Below are positions 1 through 12,022 of a stretch of DNA of 64,000 bases, piece by piece; position 1 is the stretch's first letter, and each line of letters starts with the position of its first letter. Made by a program: the position numbers and the translations under genes. This DNA is from Ryuthela nishihirai (Eukaryota; Arthropoda; Arachnida; Araneae; Heptathelidae). The notes below the pieces were generated by a model. That model saw only the letters and a list, made by a program, of their open reading frames with translations. It ran no database searches and was not told where the DNA came from. The DNA is taken from assembly GCA_038380435.1 (NCBI GenBank), contig JAWZYU010000731.1, positions 16,001 to 80,000 on the forward strand, in the 5' to 3' direction.

Positions 1-358
1 TTGGGTATTAGGTGGTTTAACTTTGTAACTAATGATGAGGTTAGGCAAAGGAGTCTGCAACCTCCTTTAAGCAGCATATTGTGCAGAGAGAGACTCCGCT
101 GGTTTGGCCGTGTTGCCCGTATGGATAATTATAGATTGGCGAATAAGATTATGAACAGTGTGCCTAAAGGCCTCAGAAAAAAGGGGAGACCTAGGATGCG
201 GTGGGCAGACAATGTCAAACAGGACCTTGTTAGAATTGGTGTGCAGTGGCCGGATGCAGCAGATGCAGCTCAGGACAGATATGCTTGGAGAATTAAACTG
301 CACGGTCTGGTTGGACCTCCGTAGCCCATGGCTGCTTGAGGATGATGATGATGATGAA
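1..358 (+). pseudogene. 3' end of a non-LTR retrotransposon (reverse transcriptase C-terminal tail)
   Basis: An open frame from the window edge to a stop at 322-324 encodes a 107-residue segment with RERLRWFGRVARMDNYRLAN and KGRPRMRWADNVKQDL. This is the tail found after the reverse transcriptase domain in many arthropod LINEs (family knowledge). It is followed by a short 3' UTR ending in GATGATGATGATGAT, the kind of short tandem repeat that ends several LINE clades. The catalytic RT part would lie to the left of the window. The clade is not certain; RTE-like is possible. No host function is implied. Confidence 0.7.
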
Positions 359-1215
359 TCCTTTCTATTAGGACTAGTAGGGTATTGATTAAGGATATTT
401 CTGCAGTTCTTTCTTTCTGAAATAAGCTCACTCAAATAATTCTGTCTCCTCTGTTCCTTTTTTCCTAAAAGAGTACTGTTAGTTTCCAAAAAAGTCTGTT
501 TAAAATGTTCCCATTCTTTCTCAACTTCAGCAGTAAGCAAACCATGACTGTCATAATGACTAAGTAACCTATCGTGGTAAGCTTTAGCTATAACTGGGTC
601 TTTCAGAGCTTCAGTATTAAAGGTAAATTTTTTAACCCTAGCACAACACTTTTTAAGTTTAATTTGCAAGACACTTTTAACAAGGTAATGGTCAGATCCA
701 ATTTCAGCTCCCCTATATGTCCTGGTATTTCTAACAGAACTAGCCCATTTGCTGTTAATTAATATATAATCAATCATATTCTTATGCAGCCCATCAGGTG
801 AAACCCATGTGTATTTATGTATGTCGCGGTGTTTGTAATATGTGTTAGTTATTCAGAAACCATTGAGTTTACTTACCTGTAGGAGACGTTGCCATTGCCA
901 TTGCAGCTACCAATACCAAAAGGGCCTATCACTCCTCCCCAAAGGTCAGAGTCAGTACCAACTTTGGCATTGAAGTCCCCAAGAACAAGGGTAATATCTC
1001 CTTTCTTGACAGAATTCAAAATATCCTGAAGTTGTCCGTAAAAACTATCCTTCTCATCCTCATCGGCATCCTCATTGGGGGCATAACAGCAGATAACATT
1101 CAAGTCTTTAACGCTTGTCTGAAATTTTGCTGTAAGAAACCTTTCATTAATGCACTCATATCCTAGAAGAGCATCACTGGCGTGTCTGCTATAAGAAGCA
1201 GACCTTCGCCTTGGA
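359..1215 (-). pseudogene. LINE endonuclease-domain fragment, frameshifted
   Basis: Read on the minus strand, from about 1200 down: ALLGYECINERFL, then NVICCYAPNEDADEDEKDSF, TLVLGDFNAKVGTDSDLWG, a gap with stops near 825-880, then IDYILINSKWASS, GSDHYLVKSVL and a charged linker (to about 375). The CYAP, GDFNA and SDHYLV blocks are metal-binding and catalytic motifs of the APE-like (EEP) endonuclease of non-LTR retrotransposons. The frame breaks between NGNG and the IDYIL block, so the copy is dead. The RT domain that should follow is missing; instead the fragment abuts the opposing LINE tail at the GAT repeat near 340-358. Confidence 0.75.
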
Positions 1216-1593
1216 GATGCTTGTTATCTTCTCTCCCTGAATAGAGGAATTTGAGATTATTTTTAACTTTTACTGGGTAAAAATGAAAGCTTACAGCATT
1301 TGGGACATTTTCGATAAGTACATCCATCCACTAAACAACTTTAAAATTTTCCAAAATTGCGAAAATTTGTGGGGATATTTTTCGAGGAATTTTCGCACGA
1401 AGCAAAACTTTTAGAAAGACATAATGACAGTTGCCAATATTTTCATATTTCAAAACAGTTGAGGAAAAAACTGATTGCTATATCATACCTACTGCTGAAA
1501 TATATTTGGTTAATGCAGTTAATTATTCTCGAATGCTCTGTGAGATTGATCACTTCTCAACAAAGTGAAGACATAGAAAGTGTCAGAAGATCC
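1216..1593. other. AT-rich non-coding stretch, nothing recognised
   Basis: About 380 bp between the LINE fragment and the first SINE. I see no exon, motif or repeat in it; a short open frame here is not supported by anything. Confidence 0.5.
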
Positions 1594-2455
1594 GGGTTGG
1601 GTTGTTTTACCTCTGAGCGGCACTTTTTTGCACACCATGGGCTAAATGGCCAGGTCACATGGACCCCGAAGGCTCAGAGAAGGTTGGGGGAGGGGACCCA
1701 CTGGAACAGCTGTTGGGAGACAGATGGTAGCCTCCCGTCAAGGCCATCCAGCGTGTTCTTTAACGTTGGGTTGTTTTACCTCTGAGCGGCACTTTTTTGC
1801 ACACAATGGGCTAAATGGCCAGGCCACAAGGACCCCGAAGGCTCAGAGAAGGTTGGGGGAGGGGACCCACTGAAATAGCTGTTGGGAGACAGATGGTATC
1901 CTCCCGTCAAGGCCATCCAGCGTGTTCTTTAACGTTGGGTTGTTTTACCTCTGAGCGGCACTTTTTTGCACACCATGGGCTAATGGCCAGGTCACAAGGA
2001 CCCCGAAGGCTCAGAGAAGGTTGGGGGAGGGGACCCACTGGAACAGCTGTTGGGTGACAGATGGTAGCCTCCCGTCAAGGCCATCCAGCGTATTCTTTAA
2101 CGTTGGGTGTTTTACATCTGAGCGGCACTTTTTTGCACACCATGGGCTATATGGCCAGGCCACAAGGACCCCGAAGTCTCAGAGGAAGTTTGGGGAGGGA
2201 TGGTAGCCTCCCGTTAAGGCCATCCAGCGTGTTCTTTAACGTGTACAGGGTATTGCTCTCTAACACACAGGGCCGCGGCTTAACGTCCCATCCGACGGAC
2301 GGCGGCCTTTCCAAGCCCATCGGTGTCCCCTACTGACCGTGGGCAGGGAGGGGAATTTTGCGGAGGTAGATCTCAACGCTGACCCAGCTGGGACTCGAAC
2401 CTGGGAACTACAGATTATGAGCTTGGCGCGCTACCGACTGAGCCACCCCCGCCCC
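1594..2455 (-). mobile_element. tRNA-derived SINE with 4 tail modules
   Basis: Reference description of this family. Read from its head (here at 2455, minus strand), the element starts with GCGGGGGTGGCTCAGTCGGT, an RNA polymerase III A box, and has a B box GGTTCGAGTCC about 40 bp on. The anticodon-loop region CTCGTAATCTG is one base from the CTCATAATCTG of eukaryotic tRNA-Met. A unique body of about 150 bp follows, then a 169-bp module from ACGTTAAAGAACACGCTGG to a CAACCCAACCC tail. In this copy the module occurs four times in tandem, the fourth with an internal deletion (2180-2210). No transposase or coding potential; the open frames across it are artefacts. Confidence 0.9.
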
Positions 2456-2705
2456 TTGCTGAAGTATGAATTGATTGGTGTAGTAAATTAAATCCTAATG
2501 CAATACAATTTTATTCCTAAATAATGCGAAGATTTTGCAATGTGTTTAACTTGCAGTGCATTCAGTTTTGCATTTTAACTATTTTAAAACCTTTCAAGTT
2601 TAAATAATTCTCTACAGTAAAAATAAAATTAAATTTCATGCAGATAAAATTTGATTTCAAAATATTTTAGCTGTTTCTTCTATGTATCGTTTTTTTTTTG
2701 AACAG

Positions 2706-2891
2706 GTGACTCTACTTAATTTCATGATTACACCTCTTGGTTTGCAAGACCAACTTTTGGGAATCGTTGCTGCGAAAGAAAATCCTGATCTGGAAGAAAA
2801 CAAAAATAAACTTATTTTAGAAAGTGCAGAAAACAAACGCCAACTCAAAGAAATAGAAGATAGAATCCTTCATGTATTATCTACATCTGAA
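2706..2891 (+). CDS. DNAH3: Dynein heavy chain exon 1 of 9 in window (AAA5 region)
   Basis: 62 codons, phase 0 to 0. The acceptor is a T-run followed by AACAG at 2701-2705; the donor is GTAAGT from 2892. It carries NFMITPLGLQDQLLGIVAAK followed by a charged helix (NPDLEENKNKL, AENKRQLKEIEDRILHVL). In dynein heavy chains this is the hallmark of the AAA5 (D5) module and the helices after it. The segment conserves the DLEE and KRQLKEIED signatures, so there is no sign of decay. A preceding exon must exist upstream because the reading frame opens directly at the acceptor, but I did not recognise one in 1-2705. A 9.4-kb intron carrying the 54-bp satellite follows. Confidence 0.93.
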
Positions 2892-3128
2892 GTAAGTATT
2901 TGTAGCAAGTAATATATATATTTACACCAGAAAATTAAGGTAAAAACAGCGTTTTGTTATTAATATTTTATTTTAACAACATCGCGGAGGGTATATATAT
3001 ATACGCTGTTATAGGCAACATTACATGAAAATTTCAAATGTTCAGTCTATATTCTTCTACGACCCTTGCAACATGCACAATACTAATGCCTATAAAATCG
3101 CGGATTTCTACCAGATTACTCCATTTCA

Positions 3129-3516
3129 GGGGGCGGGGGTGGCTCAGTCGGTAGCGTGCCAGGCTCGTAATCTGTAGTTCCCAGGTTCGAGTCCCAGCTA
3201 TGTCACCGTTGAGATTTATCTCCGCAAAATTCTCCGCCCTGCCCACGGTCAGTAGGGGACACCAATGGGCTTGGAAAGGCCGCCGTCCGTCGGATGGGAC
3301 GTTAAGTTGTGGCCCCGTGTGCGGGACAGACGTACCCTGTGCACATTAAAGAACACGCTGGATGGCCTTGACGGGAGGCTACCATCTGTCTCCCAACAGC
3401 TGTTCCAGTGGGTCCCCTCCCCCAACCTTCTCTGAGCCTTCGGGGTGCATGTGACCTGGCCATTTAGCCCATGGTGTGCAAAAAAGTGCCGCTCAGAGGT
3501 AAAACAACTCAACCCA
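3129..3516 (+). mobile_element. tRNA-derived SINE, single tail module
   Basis: Complete copy, head at 3129, tail ending CAACTCAACCC. An exact 11-bp target-site duplication ACTCCATTTCA lies at 3118-3128 and 3517-3527, which fixes both ends and shows LINE-type target-primed insertion. Confidence 0.92.
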
Positions 3517-4445
3517 ACTCCATTTCAAAACTGTTCCTTGCAATTTCAAAACTGATGCTTGTGTGGAGGATTAATCTCATTGTTTCTACTGAAGATGGCA
3601 AACCATAATCGCATAGGTGAGTGAGTCCTTTCAATGGCTGGCAGTCGGAAGACTTGAAGCAGAATAGTTGTAGGTTGAAGTACCAAGATGATTGTCTGTC
3701 GGAAGACTTGAAGCAAAATAGTTATAAGTCGAGGTAGTAAGATGGATGGCTGTGAGAAGACTTGAAGCAAAATAGTTATAGGTCGACGTAGCACGATGGA
3801 TGACTGTCGGAAGACTTGAAGCAAGATAGTTGTAGGTCGAAGTAGCAAGATGGTTGGCTGTCGGAAGATTTGAAGCAAGATAGTTGGAGGCCAAAGAAGG
3901 AAGATGCTTGGCAGTCGGAAGACTTAAAACAAGATAGTTGTAGGTCGAGGTAGCAAGATGGATGGCTGTCAGAAGACTTGAAGAAAGATATTTATAGGTC
4001 GAGGTAGCAAGATGGATGGTTGTCAGAAGACTTGAAGCAAGATAGTTATAGGTCGAGGTAGCAAGATGGATGGCTGTCGGAAGACTTGAAGCAAGATAGT
4101 TATAGGTCGAGGTAGCAAGATGGATGACTGTCGGAAGACTTGAAGCAAGATAGTTATAGGTCGAGGTAGCAAGATGGATGGCTGTCGGAAGACTTAAAGC
4201 AAGATAGTTATAGGTCGAGGTAGCAAGATGGATGGCTGTCGGAAGACTTGAAGCAAGATATTTATAAGTCGAGATAGCAAGATGGATGGCTGTCGGAAGA
4301 CTTGAAGCAAGATAGTTATAGGTCGAGGTAGCAAGATGGAAGGCTGTCGGAAGATTTGAAGCAAGATAGTTGGAGGCCAAAGAAGGAAGATGCTTGGCAG
4401 TCGGAAGACTTAAAACAAGATAGTTGTAGGTCGAGGTAGCAAGAT

Positions 4446-4833
4446 TTGGGTTGGGTTGTTTTACCTCTGAGCGGCACTTTTTTGCACACCATGGGCTAAA
4501 TGGCCAGGTCACATGGACCCCGAAGGCTCAGAGAAGGTTGGGGAGGGGACCCACTGGAACAGCTGTTGGGAGACAGATGGTAGCCTCCCGTCAAGGCCAT
4601 CCAGCGTGTTCTTTAACGTGCACAGGGTATGGCTCTCCCGCACACGGGGCCACGGCTTAACGTCCCATCCGACGGACGGCGGCCTTTCCAAGCCCATCGG
4701 TGTCCCCTACTGACCGTGGGCAGGGCGGGGAAATTTTGCGGAGATAAATCTCAACGCTGACCCAGCTGGGACTCGAACCTGGGAACTACAGATTACGAGC
4801 CTGGCGCGCTACCGACTGAGCCACCCCCGCCCC
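4446..4833 (-). mobile_element. tRNA-derived SINE inserted in the 54-bp array
   Basis: Single-module copy, tail at 4446 and head ending near 4833. It is flanked on both sides by CGAGGTAGCAAGAT (4432-4445 and 4834-4847). That can be a 14-bp target-site duplication, although array periodicity could also supply it. Confidence 0.9.
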
Positions 4834-7800
4834 CGAGGTAGCAAGATGGATGGCTGTCAGAAGACTTGAAGAAAGATATTTATAGGTCGAGGTAGCAAGA
4901 TGGATGGTTGTCAGAAGACTTGAAGCAAGATAGTTATAGGTCGAGGTAGCAAGATGGATGGCTGTCGGAAGACTTGAGGCAAGATAGTTATAGGTCGAGG
5001 TAGCAAGATGGATGACTGTCGGAAGACTTGAAGCAAGATATTTATAGGTCGAGGTAGCAAGATGGATGGCTGTCAGAAGACTTGAAGAAAGATATTTATA
5101 GGTCGAGGTAGCAAGATGGATGGTTGTCAGAAGACTTGAAGCAAGATAGTTATAGGTCGAGGTAGCAAGATGGAAGGCTGTCGGAAGATTTGAAGCAAGA
5201 TAGTTGGAGGCCAAAGAAGGAAGATGCTTGGCAGTCGGAAGACTTAAAACAAGATAGTTGTAGGTCGAGGTAGCAAGATGGATGGCTGTCGGAAGACTTG
5301 AAGCAAGATATTTATAGGTCGAGAGAGCAAGATGGATGGCTGTCGGAAGACTTGAAGCAAGATATTTATAGGTCGAGGTAGCAAGATGGATGGCTGTCAG
5401 AAGACTTGAAGAAAGATATTTATAGGTCGAGGTAGCAAGATGGATGGTTGTCAGAAGACTTGAAGCAAGATAGTTATAGGTCGAGGTAGCAAGATGGATG
5501 GCTGTCGGAAGACTTGAAGCAAGATAGTTATAGGTCGAGGTAGCAAGATGGATGACTGTCGGAAGACTTGAAGCAAGATAGTTATAGGTCGAGGTAGCAA
5601 GATGGATGGCTGTCGGAAGACTTAAAGCAAGATAGTTATAGGTCGAGGTAGCAAGATGGATGGCTGTCGGAAGACTTGAAGCAAGATATTTATAAGTCGA
5701 GATAGCAAGATGGATGGCTGTCGGAAGACTTGAAGCAAGATAGTTATAGGTCGAGGTAGCAAGATGGAAGGCTGTCGGAAGATTTGAAGCAAGATAGTTG
5801 GAGGCCAAAGAAGGAAGATGCTTGGCAGTCGGAAGACTTAAAACAAGATAGTTGTAGGTCGAGGTAGCAAGATGGATGGCTGTCAGAAGACTTGAAGAAA
5901 GATATTTATAGGTCGAGGTAGCAAGATGGATGGTTGTCAGAAGACTTAAAGCAAGATAGTTATAGGTCGAGGTAGCAAGATGGATGGCTGTCGGAAGACT
6001 TGAAGCAAGATATTTATAAGTCGAGATAGCAAGATGGATGGCTGTCGGAAGACTTGAAGCAAGATAGTTATAGGTCGAGGTAGCAAGATGGAAGGCTGTC
6101 GGAAGATTTGAAGCAAGATAGTTGGAGGCCAAAGAAGGAAGATGCTTGGCAGTCGGAAGACTTAAAACAAGATAGTTGTAGGTCGAGGTAGCAAGATGGA
6201 TGGCTGTCGGAAGACTTGAAGCAAGATATTTATAGGTCGAGAGAGCAAGATGGATGGCTGTCGGAAGACTTGAAGCAAGATATTTATAGGTCGAGGTAGC
6301 AAGATGGATGGCTGTCAGAAGACTTGAAGAAAGATATTTATAGGTCGAGGTAGCAAGATGGATGGTTGTCAGAAGACTTGAAGCAAGATAGTTATAGGTC
6401 GAGGTAGCAAGATGGATGGCTGTCGGAAGACTTGAAGCAAGATATTTATAAGTCGAGATAGCAAGATGGATGGCTGTCGGAAGACTTGAAGCAAGATAGT
6501 TATAGGTCGAGGTAGCAAGATGGAAGGCTGTCGGAAGATTTGAAGCAAGATAGTTGGAGGCCAAAGAAGGAAGATGCTTGGCAGTCGGAAGACTTAAAAC
6601 AAGATAGTTGTAGGTCGAGGTAGCAAGATGGATGGCTGTCAGAAGACTTGAAGAAAGATATTTATAGGTCGAGGTAGCAAGATGGATGGTTGTCAGAAGA
6701 CTTGAAGCAAGATAGTTATAGGTCGAGGTAGCAAGATGGATGGCTGTCGGAAGACTTGAAGCAAGATAGTTATAGGTCGAGGTAGCAAGATGGATGACTG
6801 TCGGAAGACTTGAAGCAAGATAGTTATAGGTCGAGGTAGCAAGATGGATGGCTGTCGGAAGACTTAAAGCAAGATAGTTATAGGTCGAGGTAGCAAGATG
6901 GATGGCTGTCGGAAGACTTGAAGCAAGATATTTATAAGTCGAGATAGCAAGATGGATGGCTGTCGGAAGACTTGAAGCAAGATAGTTATAGGTCGAGGTA
7001 GCAAGATGGAAGGCTGTCGGAAGATTTGAAGCAAGATAGTTGGAGGCCAAAGAAGGAAGATGCTTGGCAGTCGGAAGACTTAAAACAAGATAGTTGTAGG
7101 TCGAGGTAGCAAGATGGATGGCTGTCGGAAGACTTGAAGCAAGATATTTATAGGTCGAGAGAGCAAGATGGATGGCTGTCGGAAGACTTGAAGCAAGATA
7201 TTTATAGGTCGAGGAAGCAAGATGGATGGCTGTCGGAAGACTTGAAGCAAGATAGTAATAGGTCGAGATAGCAAGATGGATGGCTGTCAGAAGACTTGAA
7301 GCAAGATAGTTATAGGTCGAGGTAGCAAGATGGATGACTGTCGGAAGACTTGAAGCAAGATAGTTATAGGTCGAGGTAGCAAGATGGATGACTGTCGGAA
7401 GACTTGAAGCAAGATAGTTATAGGTCGAGGTAGCAAGATGGATGACTGTCGGAAGACTTGAAGCAAGATAGTTATAGGTCGAGGTAGCAAGATGGATGGC
7501 TGTCGGAAGACTTAAAGCAAGATATTTATAGGTCGAGATAGCAAGATGGATGGCTGTCGGAAGACTTGAAGCAAGATATTTGTAGGTCGAGGTAGCAAGA
7601 TGGATGGCTGTCGGAAGACTTGAAGCAAAATAGTTATAGGTCGAGGTAGCAAGATGGATGGCTGTCGGAAGACTTGAAGCAACATATTTATAGGTCGAGG
7701 TAGCAAGGTGGATGGCTGTCGGAAGACTTGAAGCAAGATATTTATAGGTCGAGATAGCAAGATGGATGGCTGTCGGAAGACTTGAAGCAAGATAGTTATA

Positions 7801-7905
7801 GGTCGAGGTAGCAAGATGGAAGGCTGTCGGAAGATTTGAAGCAAGATAGTTGGAGGCCAAAGAAGGAAGATGCTTGGCAGTCGGAAGACTTAAAACAAGA
7901 TAGTT

Positions 7906-8112
7906 GCTACCTCGACCTATAAATATCTTGCTTCAAGTCTTCCCACAGCCATCCATCTTGCTACCTCGACCTATAACTATCTTGCTTCAAGTCGTCCGAC
8001 AGCCATCCATCTGGCTACGTCGACCTATAAATATCTTGCTTCAAGTCTTCCGACAGCCATCTTGCTACCTCGGCCTATAAATATCTTGCTTCAAGTCTTC
8101 CGACAGCCATCC
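7906..8112. repeat. Inverted block of four 54-bp units inside the array
   Basis: From 7906 the sequence reads CTACCTCGACCTATAAATAT and continues as reverse-complement units for about four periods. Normal orientation resumes near 8118. The same string TCGGAAGACTTAAAACAAGA occurs just before (7881) and just after (8123) the block. Confidence 0.85.
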
Positions 8113-10272
8113 CTCTTTGAAGTCGGAAGACTTAAAACAAGATAGTTGTAGGTCGAGGTAGCAAGATGGATGGCTGTGAGAAGACTTGAAGCAAAATAGT
8201 TGTAGGTCGACGTAGCACGATGGATGACTGTCGGAAGACTTGAAGCAAGATAGTTATAGGTCGAGGTAGCAAGATGGTTGGCTGTCGGAAGATTTGAAGC
8301 AAGATAGTTGGAGGCCAAAGAAGGAAGATGCTTGGCAGTCGGAAGACTTAAAACAAGAGAGTTGTAGGTCGAGGTAGCAAGATGGATGGCTGTCGGAAGA
8401 CTTGAAGCAAGATATTTATAGGTCGAGATAGCAAGATGGATGACTGTCGGAAGACTTGAAGCAAGATATTTATAGGTCGAGGTAGCAAGATGGATGGCTG
8501 TCGGAAGACTTGAAGCAAGATATTTATAGGTCGAGGTAGCAAGATGGATGGCTGTCGGAAGACTTGAAGCAAGATATTTATAGGTCGAGGTAGCAAGATG
8601 GATGGCTGTCGGAAGGCTTGAAGCAAGATAGTTATAGGTCGAGGTAGCAAGATGGATGGCTGTCGGAAGACTTGAAGCAAGATATTTATAGGTCGAGGTA
8701 GCAAGATGGATGGCTGTCGGAAGGCTTGAAGCAAGATAGTTATAGGTCGAGGTAGCAAGATGGATGGCTGTCGGAAGACTTGAAGCAAGATATTTATAGG
8801 TCGAGGTAGCAAGATGGATGGCTGTCGGAAGGCTTGAAGCAAGATAGTTATAGGTCGAGGTAGCAAGATGGATGGCTGTCGGAAGACTTGAAGCAAGATA
8901 TTTATAAGTCGAGATAGCAAGATGGATGGCTGTCGGAAGACTTGAAGCAAGATAGTTATAGGTCGAGGTAGCAAGATGGAAGGCTGTCGGAAGATTTGAA
9001 GCAAGATAGTTGGAAGCCAAAGAAGGAAGATGCTTGGCAGTCGGAAGACTTAAAACAAGAGAGTTGTAGGTCGAGGTAGCAAGATGGATGGCTGTCGGAA
9101 GACTTGAAGCAAGATATTTATAGGTCGAGATAGCAAGATGGATGGCTGTCGGAAGACTTGAAGCAAGATATTTATAGGTCGAGATAGCAAGATGGATGGC
9201 TGTCGGAAGACTTGAAGCAAGATATTTATAGGTCGAGGAAGCAAGATGGATGGCTGTCGGAAGACTTGAAGCAAGATAGTAATAGGTCGAGATAGCAAGA
9301 TGGATGGCTGTCGGAAGACTTGAAGCAAGATATTTATAGGTCGAGATAGCAAGATGGATGGCTGTCGGAAGACTTGAAGCAAGATAGTTATAGGTCGAGA
9401 TAGCAAGATGGATGGCTGTCGGAAGACTTGAAGCAAGATAGTAATAGGTCGAGATAGCAAGATGGATGGCTGTCGGAAGACTTGAAGCAAGATAGTTATA
9501 GGTCGAGGTAGCAAGATGGATGGCTGTCGGAAGACTTGAAGCAAGATAGTTATAGGTCGAGATAGCAAGATGGATGGCTGTCGGAAGACTTGAAGCAAGA
9601 TAGTTATAGGTCGAGGTAGCAAGATGGAAGGCTGTCGGAAGATTTGAAGCAAGATAGTTGGAGGCCAAAGAAGGAAGATGCTTGGCAGTCGGAAGACTTA
9701 AAACAAGATAGTTGTAGGTCGAGGTAGCAAGATGGATGGCTGTCGGAAGACTTGAAGCAAGATATTTATAGGTCGAGGAAGCAAGATGGATGGCTGTCGG
9801 AAGACTTGAAGCAAGATAGTAATAGGTCGAGATAGCAAGATGGATGGCTGTCGGAAGACTTGAAGCAAGATATTTATAGGTCGAGATAGCAAGATGGATG
9901 GCTGTCGGAAGACTTGAAGCAAGATATTTATAGGTCGAGATAGCAAGATGGATGGCTGTCGGAAGACTTGAAGCAAGATAGTAATAGGTCGAGATAGCAA
10001 GATGGATGGCTGTCGGAAGACTTGAAGCAAGATAGTTATAGGTCGAGGTAGCAAGATGGATGGCTGTCGGAAGACTTGAAGCAAGATAGTTATAGGTCTA
10101 GGTAGCAAGATGGATGGCTGTCGGAAGACTTGAAGCAAGATAGTAATAGGTCGAGATAGCAAGATGGATGGCTGTCGGAAGACTTGAAGCAAGATAGTTA
10201 TAGGTCGAGGTAGCAAGTTGGATGGCTGTGAGAAGACTTGAAGCAAGATAGTTTTGGTCGAGGTAGCAGGAT

Positions 10273-10949
10273 GGTTGAATGTGTGGAGAAAGTGGTATCA
10301 AGACTTTGGAAATAATTCCAGGACACTAGAACAATTGCCATCAGGGTCGCGGCAAGCTGGTGTGCATGGCACACATGAGGCCGATTTTAAGGTGAGCCAT
10401 AAGACACCAGGCATGTTTTGAAACTTTAATGGTAAATATTAGTAAAATATTTCCTTTTTGTTGACTATAGAATAAAATAATCGTTGTTAACTATAACTGA
10501 CTTAATGGGCAAACGCATTTTCATCAGTATATTCATTCGTATTGGGGACAATTCATCCCGAAAAGTTAAGAGCAGCACCATGATTTCCTAAATTACCTGA
10601 GAGGAAGCATTTAATCCTGGCTGATCTCTGGGAGTCAGCAGCTCTTGTTACTAGGAGTGTATTTCGCATTTATGAAAAAGGGATTGAAATACTTGAGGAA
10701 TATCTCATTCTGTATAAGTTGGGCGTCTAGAAGCAGTTTTAATCTTTTATGTGGTCACAAAATAAGAATCAGAATAAATTCTTTGTTTCTACTGACACAC
10801 AAACCTCGTGGTTTCAAATACTCCCAGAGTTTTTGAAACAAGGAGGTTTTCTTATTTCAATTACGGCAATCAATTTTCAGATGTTCAGCAATAGGTTAAA
10901 ATGGCCAGTTCAAGTTCCCATATATTTTTAATTATATTTATTTTTTTAA
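10273..10949. other. Intron sequence, nothing recognised
   Basis: About 680 bp of AT-rich DNA between the satellite and a transposase relic. No exon, structured RNA or repeat family was recognised. Confidence 0.45.
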
Positions 10950-11060
10950 TTTAATTTCCTCTTTGACGGCATCATCCGATCGAATTTGCCCTTAGAGATG
11001 CTTCTGCAGTTTCCCAAATAAGTGAAAATCCAACGGTGCCAGATCTGGACCTTCTGGTGA
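10950..11060 (-). pseudogene. Mariner-type transposase C-terminal relic
   Basis: On the minus strand from 11060 the frame reads SPEGPDLAPLDFHLFGKLQK, then HL, a stop, GQIRSDDAVKEE. The PDLAPxDFHLFGxLKxHL pattern is the third catalytic-Asp region of mariner transposases. Only this fragment survives, with a stop codon; the rest of the element is not recognisable. Confidence 0.65.
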
Positions 11061-11411
11061 TGATCCAGATCTGATACAACTCTTTTGCTTCAAGTCTTAT
11101 AGACCGATGCATCGTAGATTCAAAGATGGAAAAGGAAGGTCACAGAATATTGCCGCGCTAGAAGACCTTTATCTTTTTATACATCCGAAATCATTTAAAA
11201 TTCAATATTTTTCGCTTCTTATTTTATTGTTTGCACTTTGTTCATCTGCTTTTTCGTTATCGTGTATTTCGGATGGTGACTACGTCTATATTTTGGTAAT
11301 CCTGTTTCCAGGGAAAGAATCATAATAAATTCCAGAATAATCTTAAAACTTGACGAGGTACAAAAAGAACCATTATCCTATTCACACGTAACATTTTTTA
11401 ATATTATGAGG
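11061..11411. other. Intron sequence, nothing recognised
   Basis: About 350 bp of AT-rich sequence between the mariner relic and the palindromic element; no feature supported. Confidence 0.4.
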
Positions 11412-12022
11412 TACAGTCGCTCAAAAAAGTATCCGAACACTATGGTTGAGTACAGAATTCAGAAAAAGTATCTGGCAACGATTTTTTTTATAAATTAGTG
11501 ATCTGGCATTAATTAATTTTTATAAATTAGTGATCTGGCAACCTTCGCGTCACGTGACACGAAGGTTGCCAGATCGCTAATTTCTAAAAAAACGTTGCCA
11601 GATATTTTTTCTGGACACGAAGGTTGCCAGATCACTAATTTCTAAAAAAATCGTTGCCAGATATTTTTTCTGAATTCTGTAATCAACCACAGTGTTCGGA
11701 TATTTTTTTGAGCGACTGTAGGTGGTCATATTATTTTGATACTAGATCGTGTGGGCTCACTCACGGAAATATTGAGCGTGTGCAGTTACCGTTCACAGCA
11801 AACTGGAGCGTGTGCAGTTACTGCACACGCTCCAGTTTGCTGTGAACGGTAACTGGAGCGTGTACAGTTGCTGTACACGCTCCAGATATTTTTCCTGAAT
11901 TCTGTAATCACGTGACACGAAGGTTGCCAGATCACTAATTTCTAAAAAATAATCGTTGCCAGATATTTTTTCTGAATTCTGTAATCAACCATAGTGTTTG
12001 GATACTCTTTTGAGCGACTGTA
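11412..12022. mobile_element. Composite palindromic TA-flanked element (CACGTG-centred MITE family)
   Basis: Family reference entry. It starts TACAGTCGCTCAAAAAAGTA and ends as the reverse complement (GAGCGACTGTA), with TA at both borders. The basic element is an almost perfect palindrome of about 220 bp with arms meeting at GTGTCACGTGACAC. Here a first copy (about 11412-11720) is followed by a second palindromic module (11721-11885) built from GAGCGTGTGCAGTTAC and GCACACGCTCCAGTTTGC arms. A half copy then runs to 12022. TA borders and inverted ends suggest a Tc1/mariner-mobilised MITE (inference). Confidence 0.8.

Larger units (their letters stand above)
3632..10272. repeat. 54-bp tandem array (about 115 units) with variable higher-order blocks
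   Basis: The unit is 54 bp, reading AAGATGGATGGCTGTCGGAA at its start and ending GGTCGAGGTAGC. Units differ by a few bases. A diverged pair of units (with GATTTGAAGCAAGATAGTTGG and CCAAAGAAGGAAGATGC) recurs about every 430 to 840 bp, always at multiples of 54, giving irregular higher-order repeats. Because 54 is divisible by 3, the minus strand is open for over 1000 codons with the period LATSTYNYLASSLPTAIH. A second minus frame is also open over long stretches (period ILLPRPITILLQVFRQPS), so I treat this as satellite and not as a gene. The array fills most of the 9.4-kb dynein intron and is interrupted by one SINE (4446-4833) and one inverted block (7906-8112). Confidence 0.93.

Noticed and set aside
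1..1215. Single LINE with a twin-primed inversion
   Set aside because: In twin priming the inverted 5' part lies before the 3' tail. Here the endonuclease fragment lies beyond the tail, so two elements fit better.
2990..3010. TATA-like TATATATATATA as a promoter
   Set aside because: A short TA run just downstream of exon 1, inside the dynein intron; no associated start or other promoter element.
4786..7860. Minus-strand open frame of 1024 codons (and others of 525 and 293 codons) with an 18-residue period
   Set aside because: It is the 54-bp satellite read in a period-compatible frame. A second minus frame is also open, it reads into a SINE, and it has no domain, signal peptide or splice context. 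Satellite explains it fully.
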